DNA from: Bryobacterales bacterium
GTDB taxonomy: Bacteria > Acidobacteriota > Terriglobia > Bryobacterales > Bryobacteraceae
Direction: 5' to 3'
DNA length: 6,424 nt
Assembly: GCA_009697495.1 (NCBI GenBank)
Contig: SHUN01000174.1
Coordinates: 1 to 6,424, forward strand
Shown: positions 1-5,954 of the stretch, piece by piece
How the letters are laid out: every line of letters begins with the position of its first letter
How positions within the stretch are numbered: position 1 is the first letter of the stretch
Program-made: the position numbers and the translations under genes
The notes under the pieces: generated by a model
What the model saw: only the letters and a program-made list of their open reading frames with translations
Databases searched by the model: none
Told to the model about the DNA's origin: nothing

Positions 1-868
1 GCCGACCCCCAAACCGGTCCGCCAAATTCCCTCCCACGAACCCGCCCATCCCGCCAAACGCCAGATACAAAGTCAATCCCAGCGCCGCCGATTGCACCGA
101 AAAACCACGCTCCCGATTCAAATACAACGGCAAAAACTGCGAGAACACCATTTGCACCGCGCTGCGAATATAAACCAGCGAAAACAGAATCAACAACGGT
201 TTCCGCTTCGCCCGCAACGCCGCCAGATCAAAATGATTGGAAGTCTCCCGCGCCACCGGCGCCAATCGAAACCACCGCGCCAGCAACACCGTCACCAATA
301 CGCCCGGCACGGCCGCCACCCACGTCATCTCCAGCCCATAACGCCCGGCCAAATACGTGAAAAAAGCCGGGCCGAACGCCATCCCAAATGTTCCCGAACA
401 GATGAACACCGCCATCCACTTCGACTTGCTTTCCAGAATCCGCGCCGTCGCGTTCGCCGACGCCTGTGGATGAAACGACGCAATCCCCATGCCTCCCAAT
501 AGCACCATTCCAATCAGCATCGGGTAACCGGTCGCCAACCCCAGCGACGAAATGAAAATCCCCGCCATCGCCGGCGCCAACACCGTAAAAAGCCGCGAAC
601 CCCACTTATCGGACAAAATTCCATAAACCGGCTGCAGCAGCGAGCTCGAAAAAACCAGCGCCCCCGCCAACAGCCCTGCCTGCGCTAAACTCAAGCCAAA
701 CCGTTCTACTAACATCGGTTGGAAAGAACTCAGTCCGCTGGAATACAAGTCAATGAAAAAATGCGCGAATGACAGTATTGCCAGCGCCCTATAACCAGAC
801 CGCCTCGCCTCGCTTTTCACATCGGTAAGCGGTACGGCGGCTGATAAACTGGCGGAATTGGAACTCAT
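1..868 (-). CDS. MFS efflux transporter, fosmidomycin-resistance (Fsr)-like, 3' end missing
   Basis: The reading frame runs from ATG at 868 off the left edge, giving the first 289 residues of a family usually about 400 long. It is an inner-membrane major facilitator protein. After a polar N-terminus (1-25) come about eight hydrophobic segments, near residues 27-50, 60-83, 93-112, 115-131, 151-173, 182-198, 224-248 and 261-280. The loop after segment 2 carries MFS motif A (G83-ILS-D87-KWG-S-R92). A second copy, ADRFGGR, ends at the window edge, as expected at the start of the C-terminal half. The pattern FFIDLYSSGLSSFQPMLVERF, the SSLLQP segment and GIASFHPQAS resemble Fsr-type drug exporters. 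The substrate cannot be read from sequence, so export of fosmidomycin itself is not claimed. No strong ribosome binding site precedes the ATG. The gene is divergent from the TIGR03437-like gene. Its codons end mostly in G (GCG, GTG, TTG, CGG). MFS membership is very likely; the Fsr subfamily is probable. Confidence 0.85.
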   Translation of the reverse strand, partial: MSSNSASLSAAVPLTDVKSEARRSGYRALAILSFAHFFIDLYSSGLSSFQPMLVERFGLSLAQAGLLAGALVFSSSLLQPVYGILSDKWGSRLFTVLAPAMAGIFISSLGLATGYPMLIGMVLLGGMGIASFHPQASANATARILESKSKWMAVFICSGTFGMAFGPAFFTYLAGRYGLEMTWVAAVPGVLVTVLLARWFRLAPVARETSNHFDLAALRAKRKPLLILFSLVYIRSAVQMVFSQFLPLYLNRERGFSVQSAALGLTLYLAFGGMGGFVGGNLADRFGGR

Positions 869-948
869 TAGTGACCGGAGAAATTAGATTGCGGGAACGA
901 AATTTCAGTATAGCGAAACCCTTTTCTCGAACCGGGGTTCTAACAGCA
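869..948. promoter_or_regulatory. Divergent intergenic region with a short dyad
   Basis: These 80 bases separate the divergent starts of the MFS gene (868) and the exported TIGR03437-like gene (949), so they should hold both promoters. I see no convincing -35/-10 pair. TATAGC at 909-914 is a weak plus-strand -10 candidate without a well-spaced -35. A 12-base dyad, GAACCGGGGTTC (929-940, arms GAACC/GGTTC), ends 8 bases before the plus-strand ATG and could be an operator or a small hairpin over the start. The G run inside it is the only Shine-Dalgarno-like sequence for that gene. Its function is inferred from position alone. Confidence 0.4.
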
Positions 949-3435
949 ATGCGTACCAAGGCCGTCGTGTGCCTGTTCCTTCCGGTCCTGCTAATAGCGC
1001 AAGTCCCCACCGCCCCGGTTGTCAGCCCCCGAGGCGTCGTTAACGCCTTCACGCAGCAGCCCGCCCCCTCCACCGTCGCCCAGGGCGGCATCATCTGGAT
1101 CAATGGCATCAACCTCGGCCCCGCCGCCGGCTGGAAAGCCGAGCCCGGCGCAGCCCTCCCCACCACCGCCCTTGACCCCGCCGTCGAAGTCCGCATCGGC
1201 CAGCGCGCCATCCCCATCTATTCCATCACTCCCTCCCGCATCGTCGCCCAGGTCCCCATCGACACTCCGCAAGGCGTTACCCAAATCGTCGTCCGCCGCG
1301 GCGAACAGCAGAGCGCTCCGGCCCGCTTTACCGTCACCCAGCCCAATCCCGCCATCTCCGCCTCGCTCGGCGGCTTCGGTCCCGCCGGAACAATCAGCGG
1401 CAACACTCTCACGCTCCGCGTCGCGGGCCTCGGCCAAACCGATCCCGTCACAGCCCCCGGCACGCTCCCATCCGCCGACAACGCCGCCATCCCGCGCGCC
1501 GCTATTCGCGCCAACGTCGGCGGTATGCCCGCCCCCGCTTCCGCCCGCCTCTCTACCCAAACGCCCGGCGAGTTCGAAGTTGCCATTGAACTTCCGCCCT
1601 CCGCCCAGGACGGTGATGTCGTCAACCTTTTCGCCGGCAACAATGCCGGCAACCGGGTCACGCTCAAGTCCCTCAATGGCCCAAAAGTCGATTACCTCCC
1701 GCTCCCCGCCGGCACCGCCAACCTCCGCGCCATCACCTCCAGTGACCTCCGCCCTGGATTCACGGTCCTCAGCGGCATCCGTGCCGACGACGGCTGCTAT
1801 CCCTCCATCCTCGTCGACTTCGACGCCAAAAAAGCGGACTCTGTTCCCGGCTGCCACACCACCGTCGCCGCCCAAATCCTGGCTGCATTCACCCCCTCTA
1901 ACGATGGCAGCGCCCTCGCAGCCCTCGCCGGTCCCGCCGAAGGCGACCCCGCCACCGGCATCAGTTCGAAAGTAACTATCCTCGCTCCCGGCGTCGAATC
2001 CCGATCAGTCGAACTCCCCGGCAAAGCCATCACGGTCGGCGCCGCCCCCGGCGGCAACTTTAACGCCCTCATTCCCGGCACGCCGATCCGCGTCGCCCTC
2101 ATTAACCCCGATACGGGAGAAGTCACCGAAGGCATCGCCGGCGGCGCGCCCCCCCCGGGTGGCGGCCCAGGAGGTGGCGGCGCATTCAATACCAACAACC
2201 TCCAGATCGATCTCGGCGATGGCGTCAAAGAACTCGTCACCGCACCCACCGGCCTCGGTCAAAACCAACAGGCTCTCGTCGGTGTCGATTCCCTCGAAAC
2301 CGTCACCAAAGCCAAATTCGGTATCATCAACGCCCAAGCGCAGGTCCTGCTAACCGTTGACTTCCCTGACGGTTGGCTCCCTCTTATGGCACCGACCCAA
2401 CAAGCGCCGGGACAAGGCGGTGGAGGCCCGCCAGGCATGTTCCCAGGCGGCTTGCCCGGTGGACTTCCATTCGGTGGCGGCGCCGCGCCCGTCAACCGCC
2501 TCCGCGTCGCAGCCCAGTTTGACGCCGCTACCCGCCAATATTACGTCCTCGCCCGCGCCACCGATAAGTCCAAGGACGGCTTCATCCGCTTCCCCGTAGT
2601 CGCTGGCCAGGACCCGCAAGTCCTCCCCTTCTCCGACGGCAAATTCGCCGCTTCCTGCACCAACCAAATTCGTACTTTTAACCTCGAACTCGCCCGCCGC
2701 GTCGCCGTCCCCACTTCTCCCACCCCGGAAAACCTCATCCGAGCCGCTTGCGGCGCGACCAGTTTCTTAACGCTCGATTTCACTACCCGTCAACTTAGCG
2801 AGACCGCCCTCCCCGGCCAGGGCCAGTTCAACGTCACCGGCAATGCCGCCAATGATGTCAACGACTACGTTTACGCCGCCAACACCGACCCCGCCCAGCA
2901 GGGACGCTCCGACACTTTATACGTTTTCGACGGTGTCACCAGCTCAGCCTTCCGCCTCGACCTTCCCCCCGAAGTCTCCAGCTTCGCAAACGTCAACGCC
3001 TTCCCTCCCATGGGAATTCTCTACGCCCAGGCCACCGCCCGCGCCGTCGGAGACGCCGGCATCGTTCTCTTCGACCTCGAAAACGCCAGCACACGCCTTC
3101 TCCCCACACCGGCCGGCTTCAACTCCGTCCAGCCGTTGACCATCTTCCCCGCCACTCGCAAACTAATCGCCCGCGGCACTCGAACTGAACCCGCCGGCAC
3201 CCAGATACTCATTTACGATCTCGTCTCCGGCGACTTGCAAATCATCGCCAACCCGGAGGGCGTCAGCTTCGTCGGCGCGCTGCCAAACGCCCCTGGCCAA
3301 CCCGGTCAACCACCCCAGCCCGCCCAGCAGCAACCCGCCCTGCAAAACATTAACCCCAAATCGAATGCCGTCACCATGGTCGGCTTCGATTCCCAACGCC
3401 GCCCAGTCGGTGTGCTATTAGTCCGCGCTCACTAA
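949..3435 (+). CDS. Large exported TIGR03437-like beta-rich protein
   Basis: This encodes 828 residues of unknown function. The ATG at 949 is preferred over GTG at 871 because it places a Sec-type signal peptide (MRTKAVVCLFLPVLLIAQ) at the N-terminus and leaves room for a divergent promoter. Residues about 29-131 form an IPT/TIG-like module resembling TIGR03437, with GGIIWINGINLG, then RIVAQVPIDTPQGVTQIVV. Residues about 136-240 look like a second, diverged copy. The middle is beta-rich, with two flexible Gly/Pro segments (about 398-413 and 487-514). The C-terminal part has propeller-like strand repeats (LYVFDG, IVLFDLENAS, ILIYDLVSGD) and a Pro/Gln-rich insertion near 781-800. Cysteines are few and lie mostly in the middle, as in secreted proteins. 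The likely location is the periplasm or cell surface; a role in adhesion or extracellular binding would be a guess. Codons strongly favour C in third position. Its last 18 bases overlap the convergent Uma2 gene. Confidence 0.7.
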   Translation: MRTKAVVCLFLPVLLIAQVPTAPVVSPRGVVNAFTQQPAPSTVAQGGIIWINGINLGPAAGWKAEPGAALPTTALDPAVEVRIGQRAIPIYSITPSRIVAQVPIDTPQGVTQIVVRRGEQQSAPARFTVTQPNPAISASLGGFGPAGTISGNTLTLRVAGLGQTDPVTAPGTLPSADNAAIPRAAIRANVGGMPAPASARLSTQTPGEFEVAIELPPSAQDGDVVNLFAGNNAGNRVTLKSLNGPKVDYLPLPAGTANLRAITSSDLRPGFTVLSGIRADDGCYPSILVDFDAKKADSVPGCHTTVAAQILAAFTPSNDGSALAALAGPAEGDPATGISSKVTILAPGVESRSVELPGKAITVGAAPGGNFNALIPGTPIRVALINPDTGEVTEGIAGGAPPPGGGPGGGGAFNTNNLQIDLGDGVKELVTAPTGLGQNQQALVGVDSLETVTKAKFGIINAQAQVLLTVDFPDGWLPLMAPTQQAPGQGGGGPPGMFPGGLPGGLPFGGGAAPVNRLRVAAQFDAATRQYYVLARATDKSKDGFIRFPVVAGQDPQVLPFSDGKFAASCTNQIRTFNLELARRVAVPTSPTPENLIRAACGATSFLTLDFTTRQLSETALPGQGQFNVTGNAANDVNDYVYAANTDPAQQGRSDTLYVFDGVTSSAFRLDLPPEVSSFANVNAFPPMGILYAQATARAVGDAGIVLFDLENASTRLLPTPAGFNSVQPLTIFPATRKLIARGTRTEPAGTQILIYDLVSGDLQIIANPEGVSFVGALPNAPGQPGQPPQPAQQQPALQNINPKSNAVTMVGFDSQRRPVGVLLVRAH
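2149..2156 (+). repeat. Eight-C homopolymer inside a Gly/Pro linker
   Basis: An uninterrupted run of eight C residues encodes the prolines at the start of the first Gly/Pro-rich linker of the exported TIGR03437-like protein. It is followed at once by GGG, making a CCCGGG site at its right end. Such a tract can be prone to slippage. The reading frame is intact in this copy. A change of one base would truncate the protein after about 400 residues. Confidence 0.6.
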
Positions 3436-4020
3436 GTCCCGCAAGCAGACGAATGCGCCCTCCGCGGCTAACGGCGCAACCGGTTCGTCCACGAAATAGG
3501 CCACTATCGACTCATACCGGTCACCCACCGGATTCCGGTGAACGACGATCTGCATGGCAACGAGATCCAGCACCCAGTAATCGACAATGCCGGCCTTCGC
3601 ATACAGTGCCGCCTTTGCGCCCAAATCGTAATCCCGAGTTGTCACGGCAACTTCCAACACCAGCAACAGGTCCGCTGGCCCTGGATTCACGGATGGAAAT
3701 TTCCCAGTCGTCCGGCGCAACACAATGGCATCCGGTTCCGGCTCATTCGTCGCATCCAAGTTCCGGCTCAAATCGATCGGCACTCCGTGTTCGACGGTCG
3801 GCTCCCCAAATTCGCCCCGAAGCCATTTCAGTAGCAGCTTAAGCACGATCGTATGCAACCGCGACTTTGGTACTTTTCGAATCAATTCCCCATCAATGAG
3901 CTCATAGCGCTCAAGATCCAACCGGCCTGCCGCTTCCAAAACCCGGCAATCCTCACGGGTATATTTCCTTCGCGTCCCCAAAGGCAGCTGTGCCGGATGC
4001 ATCTCAACGACAGCAGGCAT
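3418..4020 (-). CDS. Uma2-family (DUF820) putative PD-(D/E)XK endonuclease
   Basis: This 200-residue protein matches the usual size of the Uma2/DUF820 family, which has a restriction-endonuclease-like fold. The expected ordered motifs are present: RYELIDGE (E40), EPEPDAIVLR (D97), LLLVLEVA (E123) and YDLGAKAALYAKAGIVDYWVLDL (K136), so the candidate E/D/E/K metal-binding and catalytic set is complete. The ATG at 4020 is chosen because GGAG lies 8 bases upstream (4032-4029); upstream in-frame candidates at 4056 (ATG) and 4074 (TTG) lack such a site. Known members are mostly uncharacterised and often occur as many scattered copies. No methylase or toxin-antitoxin partner is visible here, so nuclease activity is inferred from the fold only. 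The gene reads towards the TIGR03437-like gene, and the two 3' ends overlap. The plus-strand C excess is weaker than in the flanking genes. Confidence 0.9.
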   Translation of the reverse strand: MPAVVEMHPAQLPLGTRRKYTREDCRVLEAAGRLDLERYELIDGELIRKVPKSRLHTIVLKLLLKWLRGEFGEPTVEHGVPIDLSRNLDATNEPEPDAIVLRRTTGKFPSVNPGPADLLLVLEVAVTTRDYDLGAKAALYAKAGIVDYWVLDLVAMQIVVHRNPVGDRYESIVAYFVDEPVAPLAAEGAFVCLRDLVSAD

Positions 4021-4032
4021 AATCTTAACTCC

Positions 4033-4061
4033 AGTATACTCCCGTCTATCGCGCATGCCCA
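4033..4061 (-). promoter_or_regulatory. Possible sigma-70-like promoter before the Uma2 gene
   Basis: On the minus strand TGGGCA (4061-4056) is separated by 17 bases from TATACT (4038-4033), a 4/6 and 5/6 match to the -35 and -10 consensus. A start about 7 bases downstream would fall near 4026, only some 6 bases before the ATG, and would leave out the GGAG at 4032-4029. Either the transcript is nearly leaderless or one of the two signals is chance. The call rests on the match and spacing only. Confidence 0.3.
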
Positions 4062-4091
4062 CTAGCCGAAGCAACCGTCACGTCGGCCTCC

Positions 4092-4127
4092 GCTGCGCAC
4101 AATTTCGCGAAACGACAAACCCGCAGC
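4092..4127. promoter_or_regulatory. TTTCGCGAAA palindrome nested in a 6-bp inverted repeat
   Basis: A perfect 10-base palindrome, TTTCGCGAAA, lies at 4103-4112. It is enclosed by GCTGCG (4092-4097) and CGCAGC (4122-4127), which are inverted copies. The site lies about 80 bases upstream of the Uma2 start and so could be an operator for that gene. No specific regulator is recognised, and a short palindrome in GC-rich DNA can arise by chance. Confidence 0.3.
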
Positions 4128-4140
4128 CCGGTTCCGCCGG

Positions 4141-4170
4141 CTGGAACACCGCTTAAAGGAGGTGTTCCAG
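4141..4170 (-). terminator. Perfect 10-bp hairpin downstream of the ferritin-like operon
   Basis: CTGGAACACC (4141-4150) and GGTGTTCCAG (4161-4170) are perfect inverted copies around a 10-base loop, 18 bases beyond the stop codon of the second ferritin-like gene. This suits a stem-loop that ends the operon transcript or protects its 3' end. No T run follows on either strand, so it is not a canonical intrinsic terminator. On the minus strand a further GGAAC (4135-4131) lies downstream and could pair with the GTTCC of the 3' arm instead, with loop AGCCGGC, giving two mutually exclusive hairpins. If transcription continues into the Uma2 gene this could act as a switch; that is inference. Confidence 0.5.
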
Positions 4171-4188
4171 ATAGCGGGCGGTACATGC

Positions 4189-5151
4189 CTATCGGCCCGT
4201 GTACAGGACCGACGCCTTGTCTTTAGAAGTCACTTGAGCCGAATCAGTGACCGTCAACTCGAACTCATACGTTCCGAAGCCGCCTTGCAACTGCACTTCC
4301 GGCTTAGCCACAGTGGGGAAACTGAGGGATGCGATGCCTTGCGTTACAGCCCAGGAATACGTCAGCGGTTTGCCGTCCGACGACGTCGACGCACTTCCAT
4401 CCAGCGTCACAATATTCACAGGAGAAGTCGCGTTCTTGGGATTCGCAACAGCCTTGGTACCACCGGGGGTCCCGGTGTCCGTTCCCGGCGGGGGACACGA
4501 AACTACGAACGGTGCGGTGGCCGCGCTGATTTCGGCGACGCTCTTGGCCATATCGAATGCGGAGGGGAAGGGTATCGCTTCGGTAACCAAGTTTAGAAAC
4601 GCGGCGTGCCGGGCTTCCACTGTGGCAATCGACGCACCGGCTGTCAATAACGCCGGCGTCGAGAGATACTGCACCGCGCCGTCGTAAGCCATAACGCCGG
4701 TATTCTCAAGAATTGCCGCGAGCATCAGAAACTCAGATAGATTGGCGTACTGAAAAGTATAGCTACAGGGCGCCACGGGCACTCCGCCCATTCCGCGAAT
4801 CGCCGCCTGCAACGCAGTCACATGCGCCACTTCGTGGTCTCGAATGGCCTTCAGGTTATCAAAAACTTTTCCGGAAATCCCGGGGCCGAGATTGAGAGCG
4901 AAAGAAGCGTTCGTGAAATCGGCGGCTGCATATCGCGGTACTCCCTGAACGTAGAAGGCGGCCTCTAGATGTTCCAGGCCTAGCGCGAACTGCAATACCT
5001 GCAGCTCTGTGGGCGCGACGGAGACTTGGGCATTTGACACCCTCGGCACCAGCGTCGCCGCGATAGTGCCGGAAGCGGCTGTGATTGCGGCCCGGGTAAA
5101 GAATCCCCGGCGCGACGAAGTCTGCTGTGTAAGTGGTCGGATAGAATTCAT
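4189..5151 (-). CDS. Tat-exported ferritin-like protein with C-terminal PKD-like domain
   Basis: This 320-residue protein is distal in a two-gene operon. The ATG at 5151 is preferred because AGAGGT lies 7 bases upstream and because the longer start at 5211 would run back into the upstream gene. Residues 1-41 are a Tat-type signal (S13-R14-R15-G-F-F, hydrophobic stretch, likely cleavage at SNA41-Q). Residues about 45-215 form a four-helix Ferritin_2-type domain with a complete candidate di-iron set: E60 or E63 in LEHLEAAFY, E107-V-A-H110, E149 in LENTG and E179-A-R-H182. A Gly/Thr/Pro linker (222-232) leads to a PKD-like beta-sandwich at about 235-320 (TLDGSAST, PLTYSW, YEFELTVTDS). This family is mostly uncharacterised; it includes desiccation-related proteins. 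Iron binding or oxidation in the periplasm is inferred. The product shares its helical domain and a cysteine pair (C129, C219) with the upstream paralogue. The family call is confident; the function is open. Confidence 0.9.
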   Translation of the reverse strand: MNSIRPLTQQTSSRRGFFTRAAITAASGTIAATLVPRVSNAQVSVAPTELQVLQFALGLEHLEAAFYVQGVPRYAAADFTNASFALNLGPGISGKVFDNLKAIRDHEVAHVTALQAAIRGMGGVPVAPCSYTFQYANLSEFLMLAAILENTGVMAYDGAVQYLSTPALLTAGASIATVEARHAAFLNLVTEAIPFPSAFDMAKSVAEISAATAPFVVSCPPPGTDTGTPGGTKAVANPKNATSPVNIVTLDGSASTSSDGKPLTYSWAVTQGIASLSFPTVAKPEVQLQGGFGTYEFELTVTDSAQVTSKDKASVLYTGR

Positions 5152-5176
5152 GATATTTACCTCTTCTCTGATTCGC

Positions 5177-5821
5177 CTACGCCGGACATGCCGCCAGGAA
5201 AGGAGCCGCAATCGTCAGAATTTCTTGCATCGTCTTCGTTGGATCAAATGCGTCGGGTGCCGCCAGGTTGCCGCTGAGTACATTCAAATAGGCGGCGTGG
5301 CGGGCCTCCACTGTGGCAATTGTCGCCGCAGCCGTGCGAAGCCGAGGGCTCCGAACCAAACTCAACGCACCGTCATAAGCCATGACGCCGGTGTTTTCAA
5401 GAACCCGAGCTGTGTTCAGGAAGGCATCGACAGTGGAAAAGTCGAAGTTATAGCGGCACGCGGCGACGGGGGTCACCCCGAAGCTTCGCAACAAGCCCTG
5501 CAGAGTCCTGACATGGGAATTCTCATGACTACGGATCAGTGACAGATACGCGTAGAGTTCATTGCTCGCCGTTTCTCCAAGATCCCTCGCGAAGGCGGCT
5601 CGGCCGATATCAAGATTGCTGAACTGCCGCAGGCCCTGATTATAGAAGGCCGCTTCCAGATGCTCCAAGGTAAGCGCATAGTTCATTACGTCGACATCGC
5701 TTGGTGCCGTCGATTGCGCTTGCAGTACACTCACACCCAATACTCCAACGCCAATAAGCGCAGCGTTCCGCATCGTCGCCGAAGGGACACGCGTTATCGG
5801 CATGATTTCTTCACATGGCAT
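5177..5821 (-). CDS. Exported ferritin-like domain protein, single domain
   Basis: This 214-residue protein is the first gene of the ferritin-like pair. The ATG at 5821 is chosen because AAGGAG (5835-5830) lies 8 bases upstream; ATG at 5803 has only a weak site and GTG at 5830 is too close. Residues about 18-35 (RNAALIGVGVLGVSVLQA) form a Sec-type signal, with likely cleavage after A35; there is no twin arginine. The four-helix Ferritin_2-like domain spans about 40-212. Its candidate di-iron ligands are E53 or E56 (LEHLEAAFY), E100-N-S-H103, E142 (LENTGVMAYDGA) and E172-A-R-H175. The same blocks occur in the downstream gene, so the two are tandem duplicates that have since diverged. Only 25 bases separate this stop from the next start, which indicates co-transcription. 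C122 and C212 match C129 and C219 of the paralogue. The cellular role is unknown; an exported di-iron or metal-binding protein is the best reading. Confidence 0.9.
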   Translation of the reverse strand: MPCEEIMPITRVPSATMRNAALIGVGVLGVSVLQAQSTAPSDVDVMNYALTLEHLEAAFYNQGLRQFSNLDIGRAAFARDLGETASNELYAYLSLIRSHENSHVRTLQGLLRSFGVTPVAACRYNFDFSTVDAFLNTARVLENTGVMAYDGALSLVRSPRLRTAAATIATVEARHAAYLNVLSGNLAAPDAFDPTKTMQEILTIAAPFLAACPA

Positions 5822-5843
5822 TTCGCACACTCCTTAAAATGGT

Positions 5844-5869
5844 TGACCGAATCCGGCGGCGTTCGGTCA
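5844..5869 (-). promoter_or_regulatory. 8-bp inverted repeat just upstream of the ribosome site
   Basis: TGACCGAA (5844-5851) and TTCGGTCA (5862-5869) are perfect inverted copies around a 10-base GC-rich loop. On the minus-strand transcript the stem is followed by ACCATTTT and then AAGGAG, the ribosome site of the first ferritin-like gene. It could be an attenuator-like hairpin, a translational control element or a protein-binding dyad. The U tract is short, so a strong terminator is unlikely. Confidence 0.4.
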
Positions 5870-5877
5870 TGAGGACC

Positions 5878-5925
5878 CGACGGCGAATCGCCAACATCGT
5901 ATCTCTTGGATACTCATCGCCGTCG
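5878..5925 (-). promoter_or_regulatory. 9-bp inverted repeat with an inner hairpin
   Basis: CGACGGCGA (5878-5886) pairs perfectly with TCGCCGTCG (5917-5925). Inside it GTATC (5899-5903) pairs with GATAC (5909-5913) around a five-base loop. The result is a 48-base two-tier stem-loop in the leader of the ferritin-like operon. GC-rich arms of this length in perfect register are more suggestive of RNA structure than of a compact protein operator. Confidence 0.4.
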
Positions 5926-5927
5926 AG

Positions 5928-5954
5928 GTGTTACAAAAATTGCCCGTGTAACAC
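5928..5954. promoter_or_regulatory. Spaced dyad GTGTTACA/TGTAACAC, candidate operator
   Basis: GTGTTACA (5928-5935) and TGTAACAC (5947-5954) are perfect inverted copies 19 bases apart centre to centre, close to two helical turns. That suits a dimeric regulator binding one DNA face. It begins 23 bases after the PQQ dehydrogenase stop. As a terminator it would be unusual, because the T run lies in the loop rather than after the stem. Confidence 0.4.

Noticed and set aside
871..948. GTG at 871 as the start of the TIGR03437-like gene
   Set aside because: It would add 26 charged residues before a clear signal peptide and fill the whole divergent promoter region.
991..1875. Long minus-strand ORF of 294 codons rich in Gly, Asp and Ala
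   Set aside because: It lies antisense to the signal-peptide and TIGR03437-like region of the plus-strand gene, has low-complexity composition and no recognisable domain; it is a GC-rich shadow.
1019..1975. Plus-strand ORF of 318 codons rich in Pro and Ser
   Set aside because: It is the alternative frame of the C-rich TIGR03437-like gene; its Pro/Ser composition is produced by that gene's codon bias.
4155..4224. Perfect Shine-Dalgarno AAAGGAGGTG on the plus strand followed by ATG at 4185
   Set aside because: The ORF is only 13 codons, the spacing to the ATG is too long, and the motif is one arm of the hairpin at 4141-4170.
4162..4596. Plus-strand ORF opposite the ferritin-like gene
   Set aside because: It is antisense to a gene with clear domains and has no recognisable motif or plausible protein composition.
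5152..5211. Longer start at 5211 for the Tat-exported ferritin-like protein
   Set aside because: It would overlap the upstream gene and bury the Tat signal 20 residues inside, while ATG 5151 has a good ribosome site.
5009..5542. Plus-strand ORF of 177 codons across the junction of the ferritin-like genes
   Set aside because: It is antisense to two well-supported coding regions and their ribosome site; its sequence is Arg-rich shadow.
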